From Treponema sp. UBA4267 (lineage in GTDB: Bacteria > Spirochaetota > Spirochaetia > Treponematales > Treponemataceae), in contig DGWD01000045.1 of the NCBI GenBank assembly GCA_002395155.1, positions 41,497-105,496 of the forward strand: a DNA stretch of 64,000 nt. The letters are read 5' to 3'. The notes below the pieces were generated by a model. It did not search any database. It saw only the letters and a program-made list of their open reading frames with translations, and had not been told where the DNA came from. The position numbers and the translations under genes are program-made. Shown here piece by piece: positions 46,378 through 54,338 of the stretch. How positions within the stretch are numbered: the first letter of the stretch is position 1; every line of letters starts with the position of its first letter.

Positions 46378-48509
46378 TACTCTTCAGCTCCTTCTTCTAT
46401 TTCTTGAGCAGTCTGAGAATCCTTTGCAGGCTCAGGCAAATCCGAATCTGGTAAAATCTTGCAAAAATAATCATAACCAATTTTAATTACCGAAATTCTT
46501 ATACCTTTATAATCAATAAGATTAATAATTCCCTGCATTGCAGTATGTTTTGAAGAATCTAAAATTTCATCTTCCATTTCAGGACTTCCATTATCTTCAA
46601 TCCAATAAATATGGTCTGACTGCCCCGCATAAATCATTACTTCCTGCTCTTTATACATCATTTTTACAGGAATAGAATCAATAACCGAAAGATTGATAAG
46701 AGGAAGGCCATTTGTGTCAAAGAAAACAGTTTCTTCTATTAAATTATCACCCTCCTTCTGAGGATGACGAATATACTGACAATCCCAAACACCATTATCA
46801 TCATTATCCCAAAGTGTAATCTTTCCATTATTTTCCTGGTAAGATTCACAGAATTCAGAGCAGGTATTTCCGTTTCTATCAATCATCACTTTCTGCAAGT
46901 AAATTTGATATTCGCCCAAGACAGGACCAAAAATTGCTTCTACAGATTGTGCATTATAAAGAGATTTATCTTCAGCCAAAGAATAGTATTCAGTTGTTTC
47001 AAAGAATGAATCGTTATCAAAATCAACATATCTTACAATTGGAAATTCACTGTTAAAGTCGCAGTAGGCATAGCGAAAATCTCCATCATAAAAATTTGCA
47101 TAAACCAGATTTCCATCGATTGTATTGTATTTTACACAGGCCCCAGAACGCTCTGTAATTGGTATACTTACAGATGATGATTTAAGGATCAATTCCTCTT
47201 GCAAAGGAAGTTGGTAAGTTTGATTGAACTCGGCCAAATAAAAATCAATTCCAAGGCTTGAAATTATTGGATCCGATGTCAGTTGGAATGGTTCAAAATT
47301 AAATTCACCCTGCAAGAAATTAAAATCATAATTATCCATTAAAAATGAAACTTTACTAACAGAAGGATAAGCTGCATATAACACCTGAGATTTATTTTCT
47401 TCAAAATTAACAATGAGAGGTGCTCCAAAATCACAAGCAACCGAAACGTCCTTTACACCATCATTATTTTTATCATAATTAATTTCTTTTGGACGCCCAG
47501 TTTCATAGCTTATTTCCAATTCCTCCTGAAGGTCCATATTATCATCAATATAAAGTTTTCCCTGATAATTCAAAAGTTTTTCCATAAGAGATTTTTGAAC
47601 TTCAGGATCTGTAATATTCAAAACCAAAGTATCAAGACATCGTAAAGAAACAGATTCACCACAAGCATCGAAAAAACTTTCCATAGCCTGGGCATCGGAA
47701 TAAAGGCCTGTTTTTAAAGCAAGCAAAGGAAGCAAAGGATGAGCTAGAGAATGTTTAGCTTCAATTGCCTTTACAAGACGTACCTGTTCTTCTTTTTGGG
47801 CAAAAAAAGCTGCATACAATTCCAATTCCTCGTGTTTAGAAGAATAGTCTGGAAGTTTTGTAATGTAATAACTTGCAACAGTATTTACAATCTCTGGAAT
47901 TTCATATTTCTGCCCAGATAATTCAACATAATCCATATACATGTATTCGAACATAAAAAAGATTGTAGGAAAGCGAATATCATCCGGGTATACACGTCTG
48001 GCAGTATTTAATTTTAATCTGGCATTATTAATAGACTCTTCATCACCCATTCTATATAAGTTCTTTATACGGATAAATTCAGCGTCTGCAGAATAAATCA
48101 GAGGATTTGAATCTAAAACAGACATAGATCTTGAATATAAACCTGTATCCGAAAGTAAATCGGCATAAAGAATTCTGGCACCATTTTTGTTATAGCCTAC
48201 CCAGTTATTTTTATCAAAAGCCTGGCTTATAAGATTAAGAACATAAGCCTTTGTTTTATCCTGATTAATTTGAGCCGCAGCCTTTACATAAATTAAATCT
48301 GAAATTGAATCGTCATAAGTAAGACCTAAATCAGCCTGCTTTAATGCATTAGACCAATCTTTAGCCAAAAGACAATTTTCGGCAAGTTTTAGACAACGTA
48401 ATGCAGTATTTCTGTTTGCAGACAAAGCTGAGCTCTGAGCAAAGACACTAGCCATTCCACCCATTACAGTAGATAAAAGTAAAATAATTAAAACCAGGCA
48501 CTTTTTCAT
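46377..48509 (-). CDS. Exported protein with TPR-like N-terminus, unknown function
   Basis: This 710-residue protein has a signal peptide (about 1-25, ending VFAQ). Helical repeats resembling TPRs cover about 30-320 (ALRCLKLAENCLLAKDWSNALKQADLGL). The second half is beta-rich with short DKNNDGVKD-like loops. No enzyme motif is recognised. It overlaps tilS upstream by 4 bp and the HtrA-like gene downstream by 1 bp, so it belongs to one operon with both. A role beside the protease in envelope quality control is a guess. Confidence 0.6.
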   Translation of the reverse strand: MKKCLVLIILLLSTVMGGMASVFAQSSALSANRNTALRCLKLAENCLLAKDWSNALKQADLGLTYDDSISDLIYVKAAAQINQDKTKAYVLNLISQAFDKNNWVGYNKNGARILYADLLSDTGLYSRSMSVLDSNPLIYSADAEFIRIKNLYRMGDEESINNARLKLNTARRVYPDDIRFPTIFFMFEYMYMDYVELSGQKYEIPEIVNTVASYYITKLPDYSSKHEELELYAAFFAQKEEQVRLVKAIEAKHSLAHPLLPLLALKTGLYSDAQAMESFFDACGESVSLRCLDTLVLNITDPEVQKSLMEKLLNYQGKLYIDDNMDLQEELEISYETGRPKEINYDKNNDGVKDVSVACDFGAPLIVNFEENKSQVLYAAYPSVSKVSFLMDNYDFNFLQGEFNFEPFQLTSDPIISSLGIDFYLAEFNQTYQLPLQEELILKSSSVSIPITERSGACVKYNTIDGNLVYANFYDGDFRYAYCDFNSEFPIVRYVDFDNDSFFETTEYYSLAEDKSLYNAQSVEAIFGPVLGEYQIYLQKVMIDRNGNTCSEFCESYQENNGKITLWDNDDNGVWDCQYIRHPQKEGDNLIEETVFFDTNGLPLINLSVIDSIPVKMMYKEQEVMIYAGQSDHIYWIEDNGSPEMEDEILDSSKHTAMQGIINLIDYKGIRISVIKIGYDYFCKILPDSDLPEPAKDSQTAQEIEEGAEE

Positions 48510-49900
48510 AATTTAACAATCCAATCCTTATATCCCAAAAAACTTCCAGCCAGAGCAATAATACTCTGCTCAGAAGATTCCAATACCTGAAATACAGGCA
48601 GCAGACTTCTGTCTAAATCAGAAAGTTTCCAATCATTTAATATATCAGATACTTTTTTCATTTTTCCGTCAGCACTTTTAATTTCATCATCCAGACTTAC
48701 ACTTCTAACAATAACAGGAAGTTTCAATTTGAAAGAAGAAATTAATTCTCCACGACAAATAGAAGCTACATATTCTTCATTTGAAGAAAGCACTGCATTA
48801 GAGTCATCATTTTTTGAAACATTTAATTGTCCAAATGGTAACTCATATATTCCACTTTCTTCTATTATAACAAAAAACTTAAAATCAGTTTGACTTTTAT
48901 CATATTTTTTTACTAAAAGATTATTTTTATTACAAACTACCTGCACCTTATTATAGTGTTTAGAAAAGTTGATTTTGCCAGTACTCTTCAAAGCTTTTAA
49001 ACAATCTACCAAAAATGCCTGAGGAATTCTGGAATCTTCCCCAGCCATATTTGCAGCTTTAATTAAAACTCTATTTTGAATGGCTGGTGCCAGGTTTAAA
49101 AAATCATCCAAAGGAACTTTTATTCCTTCATCACAACGTTCTAAAGGAAAGTCTTTCACCGCGTCCAAAATAAAATCTGCATCTTCCTGGTAACGACCGT
49201 TCGCGCCCAAAAGAGCCTTTCTCCATCCGCCCATATTCTGATCCAAAAAAGGCATAAGCTTAAGGCGAATTTTATTCCTTAGATAAAGTTCATCAAAATT
49301 GGTTTTATCAGTCCTATAATCCTGCTCTTTTTCTTTCAAATAAACTTCAATTTCACCACGACTAATATCAAGCAAAGGACGAAGATATTTTCCTCTTAAA
49401 CTTTTAATTCCCGCAAGAGCTTCCAAAGTAGCTCCGTTAAAAAAACGCATCAAAAGAGTTTCCAGCTGATCATTTTGATTATGAGCTAAACAAAGATAAT
49501 CCAAATTATTTTCTTTAATAAAAGACTCAAACGCCTCATATCTAAGTTCCCTGGCCGCATCTTCTATTCCACCAGAACGCTCTTTTGCTAACGACGAAAC
49601 CTGGCCCTCCTCAATTTCATAACATTTTGCCTTTATTAAAAAACCTTTATCACTAAGATTCTTACAAAGATTCAAAACAAAATTTGCATCACCAGAACTT
49701 TCATCTTTAGCTCTAATATTATGATTTACAGTAATTACATATAAAGTCAGACCTAATGGACTTAGAATATTTGACAGAGAAATCAAAAGAGAAATTGAAT
49801 CGGCACCTCCAGAAACTCCCGCACCAATTTTAAGGCCGGACAGATTAGAGATACCACACTTTTTAATACCGTTTAAAACTTTTTCTTCAAATGAGCACAT
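48506..49900 (-). CDS. tilS: tRNA(Ile)-lysidine synthase
   Basis: This 464-residue protein has the PP-loop SGGADS at residues 30-35 and a TilS central and C-terminal part (LAHNQNDQLETLLMRFFNGA, LRNKIRLKLMPFL). It converts C34 of tRNA-Ile(CAU) to lysidine so that AUA is read as Ile; it is essential. ATG 49900 abuts the T tract of the rplY terminator, and no good ribosome binding site is present. The stop overlaps the next gene by 4 bp. Confidence 0.93.
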   Translation of the reverse strand: MCSFEEKVLNGIKKCGISNLSGLKIGAGVSGGADSISLLISLSNILSPLGLTLYVITVNHNIRAKDESSGDANFVLNLCKNLSDKGFLIKAKCYEIEEGQVSSLAKERSGGIEDAARELRYEAFESFIKENNLDYLCLAHNQNDQLETLLMRFFNGATLEALAGIKSLRGKYLRPLLDISRGEIEVYLKEKEQDYRTDKTNFDELYLRNKIRLKLMPFLDQNMGGWRKALLGANGRYQEDADFILDAVKDFPLERCDEGIKVPLDDFLNLAPAIQNRVLIKAANMAGEDSRIPQAFLVDCLKALKSTGKINFSKHYNKVQVVCNKNNLLVKKYDKSQTDFKFFVIIEESGIYELPFGQLNVSKNDDSNAVLSSNEEYVASICRGELISSFKLKLPVIVRSVSLDDEIKSADGKMKKVSDILNDWKLSDLDRSLLPVFQVLESSEQSIIALAGSFLGYKDWIVKL

Positions 49901-49932
49901 AAAAAAAGGCCATCCTAAAAAGGACAGCCTTT
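49901..49932 (-). terminator. rplY terminator directly before tilS
   Basis: On the minus strand AAAGGCTGTCC pairs with GGATGGCC around a T-rich loop (with wobble pairs), followed by seven T that run into ATG 49900 of tilS. Confidence 0.8.
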
Positions 49933-49961
49933 ATTATACACTAAATAATGTGTCTTATCGA
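49933..49961 (-). promoter_or_regulatory. Possible tilS promoter overlapping the rplY terminator
   Basis: On the minus strand TCGATA (49956-49961), a 17-bp spacer and TATAAT (49933-49938). The expected start site lies inside the first arm of the terminator stem, so transcripts from here would not form the full hairpin. Confidence 0.5.
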
Positions 49962-49964
49962 GAA

Positions 49965-50519
49965 CTAACCACGTGCTGGTGATACAGTTACTAAAGGAAG
50001 TTCTGCTGGAGTAAGAATTTCAACATTCTTTCCAAGATCAATATCCTTTACGCGGAGAGCTTCACTAACGTTAATCTTAGAAATATCAGCTGAAACTGAT
50101 TCTGGAAGATCAGCGATTTTTGCCTTAATTTTGATTTCGTTGTTGCGTTCTTTCTTGAAACCACCACGAAGAACACCAGCTGGAGTTCCTGTATAGTGAA
50201 TCTTAATCTTCATTACCAATTTGTCATCTGCTTCTGGAACGAAGAAATCTGCATGCAAAACTTTGTCATTACGGATGTTGTATTCTACATCTTTGATCAA
50301 AGCCAATGAATCTTTTCCATCAACTTTTAATGTTACAGAAGTAGTTGGAGTGATTGTTCTCCAAACCTTGTTGAATTCTACTTCGCCAACTTCGATTGAT
50401 GTAGCCTCACCTTTTGAATTGTATACAACGGCAGGGATACGTCCTTCTTTGCGAAGATTTTTAGCAGCTGTTTTACCAGTTGTTGTACGTGTTTTAGCAT
50501 CGATTGTCTGCTTACTCAT
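49965..50519 (-). CDS. rplY: 50S ribosomal protein L25 (Ctc form)
   Basis: This 184-residue protein is the long, two-domain form of L25 (Ctc type). The N-terminal 5S rRNA-binding part has TTGKTAAKNLRKEGRIPAVVYN, and the C-terminal beta domain has FKKERNNEIKIKAKIADLPESV and DIDLGKNVEIL. It binds 5S rRNA in the central protuberance. AAGGAG precedes ATG 50519, with TATAAT at 50555-50560. It is a single-gene unit closed by a terminator. Confidence 0.95.
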   Translation of the reverse strand: MSKQTIDAKTRTTTGKTAAKNLRKEGRIPAVVYNSKGEATSIEVGEVEFNKVWRTITPTTSVTLKVDGKDSLALIKDVEYNIRNDKVLHADFFVPEADDKLVMKIKIHYTGTPAGVLRGGFKKERNNEIKIKAKIADLPESVSADISKINVSEALRVKDIDLGKNVEILTPAELPLVTVSPARG

Positions 50520-50554
50520 TTTCTTAAAGCTCCTTATATCTCTAAAAATGTTTG

Positions 50555-50560
50555 ATTATA
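50555..50560 (-). promoter_or_regulatory. -10 box of rplY
   Basis: TATAAT on the minus strand, 36 bp before the rplY ATG. No good -35 box lies at 17 bp; the TAG before it could make a weak extended -10. Confidence 0.5.
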
Positions 50561-50599
50561 CTATCAGAAAACGCAAGTTTATTCAAGATTATAACTTGT

Positions 50600-50670
50600 G
50601 TAAGGCCGCTGGCGGCCGGTGTTCAATAGCAAGGCGTTAAAAAAATTGCGACAGCAATTTTTAGCCTTAC
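50600..50670. repeat. 71-bp structured palindromic element
   Basis: Bounded by GTAAGGC (50600-50606) and its inverse GCCTTAC (50664-50670). Inside are two hairpins: GGCCGC-TG-GCGGCC (50604-50617) and AAAAATTGC-GACA-GCAATTTTT (50641-50662). GC-rich compared with its surroundings. It could be a small palindromic mobile repeat or a structured RNA. Confidence 0.65.
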
Positions 50671-50710
50671 CTCACCCCCGTATACAGGAATTGACATTTC
50701 ATTCTAAACT

Positions 50711-50872
50711 TGGGCCGACAGGACTTCTCCGCGACGGTCGCAAACTTCCTGTTTGCTCCCTCTGCGTCGCCTCCGTTCGTTAAACTCGACGTCCTGTCGA
50801 GTTTTCCCTAAAAAAAGCTCCGACACGGCTCGCCCTTTTGCCGTCGCTCATTCAGATCGAATCCTGTCGGCG
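50711..50872. repeat. GC-rich element flanked by inverted tRNA-Gln 3'-end fragments
   Basis: TGGGCCGACAGGA at 50711-50723 equals the 3' end of the tRNA-Gln gene that starts at 50927. TCGAATCCTGTCGGC at 50857-50871 is the same tRNA region in opposite orientation. Between them lies a GC-rich stretch with a perfect hairpin AACTCGAC-GTCCT-GTCGAGTT (50783-50803). No credible reading frame is seen. Together with the 71-bp element this fills the 407-bp gap between rplY and the tRNA. Confidence 0.75.
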
Positions 50873-50884
50873 AATTTATTTTTA

Positions 50885-50923
50885 AAATAAAAAAGACTTT
50901 CTCCTTCTTGAAGAAAGCCTTTT
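50885..50923 (-). terminator. Terminator of tRNA-Gln
   Basis: On the minus strand AAAAGGCTTTCTTC pairs with GGAGAAAGTCTTTT, followed by more T, directly after the tRNA 3' end. Confidence 0.8.
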
Positions 50924-50926
50924 ATT

Positions 50927-50999
50927 CTGGGCCGACAGGATTCGAACCTGTGGAATGCGGGCACCAAAAGCCCGTGTCTTACCGCTTGACGACGGCCCA
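50927..50999 (-). tRNA. tRNA-Gln (anticodon TTG)
   Basis: A 73-nt cloverleaf on the minus strand: the acceptor stem TGGGCCG pairs with CGGCCCA, discriminator G73, anticodon stem CGGGC/GCCCG around loop TTTTGGT giving anticodon TTG, and T arm ACAGG-TTCGAAT-CCTGT. The CCA end is not encoded. Fragments of its 3' end recur upstream of its terminator side. Confidence 0.95.
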
Positions 51000-51023
51000 A
51001 TGTGCCTACAAATATATCAGATT

Positions 51024-51305
51024 TTAATCATCTTGTGAAGTACCAGTTTCTACGTGACCGGCATTAAATTCATCAAGAATCTTATTCTGCAATTCTGTTC
51101 GGAACTCAGGACTAATTGGATGTGCTACGTCTTTATATTCTCCGTTTGCAGTTTTTCTGCTTGGCATAGCAATAAATAAGCCACTCTTTCCTTCAATAAT
51201 TTTAACATTATGAACAACAAAACAGTTGTCAAATGTTACAGTTACGTATGCACGCAACTTTCCTTCATCTTCCACTTTTCTAATTCTTAATTCGGTAATC
51301 TGCAT
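51024..51305 (-). CDS. spoVG: SpoVG family RNA/DNA-binding regulator
   Basis: This 93-residue protein has the conserved SpoVG core: MQITELRIRKVEDEGKLRAYVTVTFDN is followed by NVKIIEGKSGLFIAMPSRK and AHPISPEFRTELQNKIL. SpoVG proteins bind nucleic acid and tune expression in Bacillus, Listeria and spirochaetes such as Borrelia. A GGAGG ribosome binding site precedes ATG 51305. It is second in the ispE-spoVG operon, 32 bp behind ispE, as is common. The acidic C-terminal tail is typical. Confidence 0.96.
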   Translation of the reverse strand: MQITELRIRKVEDEGKLRAYVTVTFDNCFVVHNVKIIEGKSGLFIAMPSRKTANGEYKDVAHPISPEFRTELQNKILDEFNAGHVETGTSQDD

Positions 51306-51337
51306 AAAATCATCCTCCGCAAAATTTCCGTAACAAA

Positions 51338-52210
51338 CTAAATTGTTTGAACAAGTTTACAATTCCAAGTCTCACCAAGCAAATTACTTGCGGAAATCGC
51401 TTGTTGCCTATCAGTAAACGCTCCATATACTGTTGAACCTGAACCTGACATTTCAGCGTAACAACAACCAACATTTTTCAATGCAATAATTGCCTGATTA
51501 ATTTCAACACTCACACCAGCAATTACAGGCGTAAAAGTGTTTATAAAAGTCCAATTTTCTGGATCCATACGATATACAGATTCCAATTCATTCAATTCTG
51601 GACTTTTTATTTCTTTTCCCTCTGCAAAAGCTTTATCAATCAAAGCATAAGCTTCTTTTGTAGAAGACTTTGCATTTGGAAAAATCATAACCAGATACAA
51701 ATCCTTTCTTGGATTTTCAATCTTTTTTATATATTCACCGCGACCCGAAACAAGGGAACACCCCTTTCCATCTTTATCACAGTGCATAAAAAAGAAGACA
51801 TCACTACCAGTTTTAGTAGCAATGAAATCCAACTGCTCATCATTCAGTTCTATATTATAAACCCCCTGCAATACTCTGATTAAGGCAGCCGCATCAGAAG
51901 AACCGCCCCCTAATCCACCACCAGCAGGAATTCCCTTTATTAAATTGACTTTTAAGCCAATAGAATCCCTGCCTGTACATTCACAAAAGGCATTATATGC
52001 ATTAATTAAAGTATTATTCTCAGGCAATTGCATAGAATCACAATGAACAATACAGCCCCTTTCAGAAACCGGCGTTACACGTAATTCATCATACAAATCA
52101 ATTGTCTGAAATATACTTTCAATGTTATGAAAACCATCCGCACGCTTAGGCAGGACCCTAAGTCCAAAATTTATTTTTGCATAAGCTTTAGATGACACTT
52201 CTTTTAACAT
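51338..52210 (-). CDS. ispE: 4-diphosphocytidyl-2-C-methyl-D-erythritol kinase
   Basis: This 290-residue GHMP kinase has AYAKINFGLRVLPKRADGFHN at the start, the ATP loop IPAGGGLGGGSSDAAA and MSGSGSTVYGAF near the end. It carries out the fourth step of the MEP isoprenoid pathway. It is followed by spoVG. A textbook promoter ends 10 nt before ATG 52210, so no room is left for a ribosome binding site. Confidence 0.95.
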   Translation of the reverse strand: MLKEVSSKAYAKINFGLRVLPKRADGFHNIESIFQTIDLYDELRVTPVSERGCIVHCDSMQLPENNTLINAYNAFCECTGRDSIGLKVNLIKGIPAGGGLGGGSSDAAALIRVLQGVYNIELNDEQLDFIATKTGSDVFFFMHCDKDGKGCSLVSGRGEYIKKIENPRKDLYLVMIFPNAKSSTKEAYALIDKAFAEGKEIKSPELNELESVYRMDPENWTFINTFTPVIAGVSVEINQAIIALKNVGCCYAEMSGSGSTVYGAFTDRQQAISASNLLGETWNCKLVQTI

Positions 52211-52220
52211 TGCATTTAAA

Positions 52221-52248
52221 ATTATACATCAGTTTTTTCAGTTGTCAA
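52221..52248 (-). promoter_or_regulatory. ispE-spoVG promoter, predicted near-leaderless
   Basis: On the minus strand TTGACA (52243-52248), a 16-bp spacer and TATAAT (52221-52226), both perfect. The ATG follows 10 nt after the -10 box, predicting a 5' leader of only a few bases. Confidence 0.8.
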
Positions 52249-52286
52249 ACTTTTGCTTTTTTCATTGGAATTCATCTTATAACTAG

Positions 52287-52315
52287 TTGACTTTTAACCT
52301 TCTCTGAATTACATT
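52287..52315 (+). promoter_or_regulatory. Promoter of the acidic small protein
   Basis: TTGACT at 52287-52292, a 17-bp spacer and TACATT at 52310-52315, giving a leader of about 50 nt. The divergent ispE promoter lies 40 bp away. Confidence 0.65.
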
Positions 52316-52372
52316 TTCTATGTCGTGGCAATTTAGAGAGTTAAGAAAAGTTTAAAAGCCGTGGGGTTATAT

Positions 52373-52639
52373 ATGTCTGCCGATTCAGATTTTGAAGAAT
52401 TAACAATGTCATTCTCTTACGGAGATGATTTCGATGATTACGAAGACAACTTCGATGATGAAGATGATGATTTTGATGATTATGAAGAGGACGACGAAGC
52501 TTTAGACGACTTTGATGATGATGCTGACTTATACTACGATGATGTTTTCAAAGAAGAAGATATAGACGAACCATATGATGACCATGAAGCCGAAGACGGT
52601 TATGGTTCATACAATTCTGGTTTCGATGATGAAGAGTAA
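52373..52639 (+). CDS. Highly acidic small protein, unknown function
   Basis: I start at ATG 52373, with a GGGG stretch 8-11 nt upstream; an in-frame GTG at 52361 overlaps that site. The product has 88 residues, of which I count 45 Asp or Glu against one Lys and no Arg. Repeated DDFDDYE-like blocks fill residues 18-60. There is no signal peptide or membrane segment. It has its own promoter and a strong terminator, so it is a stand-alone transcription unit. Such charge could mimic nucleic acid, bind metal or bind a basic protein; no family is recognised. Confidence 0.75.
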   Translation: MSADSDFEELTMSFSYGDDFDDYEDNFDDEDDDFDDYEEDDEALDDFDDDADLYYDDVFKEEDIDEPYDDHEAEDGYGSYNSGFDDEE

Positions 52640-52654
52640 ACAATTCATTTTTTA

Positions 52655-52695
52655 ATAAAAAAGCTTTCTGTAAAACAGAAAGCTTTTTTATTTTA
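52655..52695. terminator. Strong bidirectional terminator
   Basis: A perfect 14-bp stem, AAAAAAGCTTTCTG (52657-52670) with CAGAAAGCTTTTTT (52676-52689), loop TAAAA. It serves the acidic protein gene on the plus strand and rsfS on the minus strand. Confidence 0.9.
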
Positions 52696-52726
52696 ACAAT
52701 CTACTTTTAAGTTTTTTTATAAAGTT

Positions 52727-53080
52727 TTACTCTTCAACTTCTATTACACGACCTGAATGCCAGAGTTTTTCAAGGTCATAGAACTGACGTGCCTGTTCAG
52801 ACATTAAATGAACAACTATAGGACCTAAATCAATAAGATTCCAGTCATCTCCATCAGGACTTCTTTTGTTTGTAAGATGAATTTCAAGGTCATTTTCCTT
52901 AATATATTCCTTAACCTGTTTGTAAAGTCCCTGCCAATGAGTAGAACTATTTACTGTAACAATTACAAAATAATCAGTCCAACTATTTAATCCACTAATG
53001 TCAAGAAGAGTAACATCTTTACCCTTTCCATCAATCATCAGTTTTGCAATTTCAATTGCTTTTTCTTCTGTATTCTTCAT
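52727..53080 (-). CDS. rsfS: Ribosomal silencing factor RsfS (Iojap/YbeB)
   Basis: This 117-residue protein matches RsfS, with DVTLLDISGLNSWTDYFVIVT, SSTHWQGLYKQVKEY and DWNLIDLGPIVVHLM. It binds L14 and blocks subunit joining in slow growth. It is last in the obg-nadD-yqeK-LCP-rsfS run, an order also seen in other bacteria. It begins 3 nt after the stop of the LCP gene. Confidence 0.95.
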   Translation of the reverse strand: MKNTEEKAIEIAKLMIDGKGKDVTLLDISGLNSWTDYFVIVTVNSSTHWQGLYKQVKEYIKENDLEIHLTNKRSPDGDDWNLIDLGPIVVHLMSEQARQFYDLEKLWHSGRVIEVEE

Positions 53081-53083
53081 AAA

Positions 53084-54310
53084 CTATTTTGAAACCTTTC
53101 TACCAGAAATTACATAACGTCCATTAAAGTCTTTACCCAAAATAATTGTAAAGTCAACGTTAGCTTCCGAGCTAGATTCTCCAACCTCCTCTAATTCATT
53201 TTCATCTTTAATATTTGTACAGTGAATAAAATCTCCGACAATCTTGGCAACTTCAGGATTACCAATGTGATCAATAATGACAGTTTCATCATAATCATTT
53301 CTTGCAGCATTAACAGGACTAAGAACATCATAACTTGCTTTCTGGAACAGAATGGCGGTATTTCTGGCAAGTCCTTGTGTTGTTGTTCCGTTCTGGATTT
53401 CCAGTACATACACACGGCTGGACAAAGTACCGTCAGAAGAAGTAAGTAAGTTGGTTGTCTGTTTTACTGCTTCTTTTATATATTCACCGTTATAATCAGG
53501 CATAAGTAAGGTTTGTCCATCAAAACTTCGGACAGAACCAGTAATAGTTTGCTTAATAATTGATTCAGAGTCTACATCAGCAATAAGCTTAAAAAGTGAC
53601 TCCTCTTCTTCTTCATCAAGATTTGTAGTTATACACTCTTCATAAATCGAAAAAATATTTTTTGAGAAAATAATGAATTTCTGATCTGCAAGCCCCGAAA
53701 GGAAAGCTGCCATAGCATTCTGATAGCGGTCCTGTACATCAGATTCTGTTTCTTCTTCAAGTCTGTATCTAAGATAAGTAGAAATCTTATCGCCATCCAG
53801 GTTAATAGCACCAGAAGGCAGCAACCAGCGTTCTCCATCTTCCGACCAGCAGTCTATTGGTTCAGAAATAAAAACCCTCATACCACCCAAATAATCTGAA
53901 ATTTTGATAAAGTTGGGCAGAGTCATTATTGCATAAAAAGGTATTTTCATACCCAGCATTTTCTCTACTTCTGTTTTATAGGCATTAATTCCTGCTTCTG
54001 AATAAACATTTTCAAGTTTATCTGTACGACCCAAACTCTGGTAAATGGCACCTGTATACCCAGGAAGATTTACAATTGCTGCTTTTTTTGAAGTCTGTAC
54101 ATAAATAAGAGCACTAGAAAAAAGGACAGAGGAATCTTCATCTTCTACAACAAACAAAGTTCTTATTACGTCATTATCTTTTGCATAATCATCTACAACA
54201 TTTGTTTTAAGAGTAACCGCAAAGACTATACTTAGTGCAATTACAATAACAAAAATGAGAGCAATAAATATAAGTCCTTTCTGTTCATCTCTGATTTGAA
54301 ACTTTTTCAT
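53084..54310 (-). CDS. LytR-CpsA-Psr family protein with LytR_C domain
   Basis: This 408-residue protein has one N-terminal membrane helix (about 13-33), an LCP-like extracytoplasmic domain (about 50-240; IYQSLGRTDKLENVYSEAG, YLGGMRVFI, DGDKISTYLRYR, QDRYQNAMAAFLSG) and a LytR_C domain (about 300-365; VYVLEIQNGTTTQGLARNTA). LCP proteins attach glycopolymers to the wall in Gram-positives; in a spirochaete the acceptor is unknown. Position between yqeK and rsfS is the usual one for this subgroup. Confidence 0.82.
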   Translation of the reverse strand: MKKFQIRDEQKGLIFIALIFVIVIALSIVFAVTLKTNVVDDYAKDNDVIRTLFVVEDEDSSVLFSSALIYVQTSKKAAIVNLPGYTGAIYQSLGRTDKLENVYSEAGINAYKTEVEKMLGMKIPFYAIMTLPNFIKISDYLGGMRVFISEPIDCWSEDGERWLLPSGAINLDGDKISTYLRYRLEEETESDVQDRYQNAMAAFLSGLADQKFIIFSKNIFSIYEECITTNLDEEEEESLFKLIADVDSESIIKQTITGSVRSFDGQTLLMPDYNGEYIKEAVKQTTNLLTSSDGTLSSRVYVLEIQNGTTTQGLARNTAILFQKASYDVLSPVNAARNDYDETVIIDHIGNPEVAKIVGDFIHCTNIKDENELEEVGESSSEANVDFTIILGKDFNGRYVISGRKVSK

Positions 54311-54338
54311 TTCTAATCCCTTATCTCTATTCTAATCT

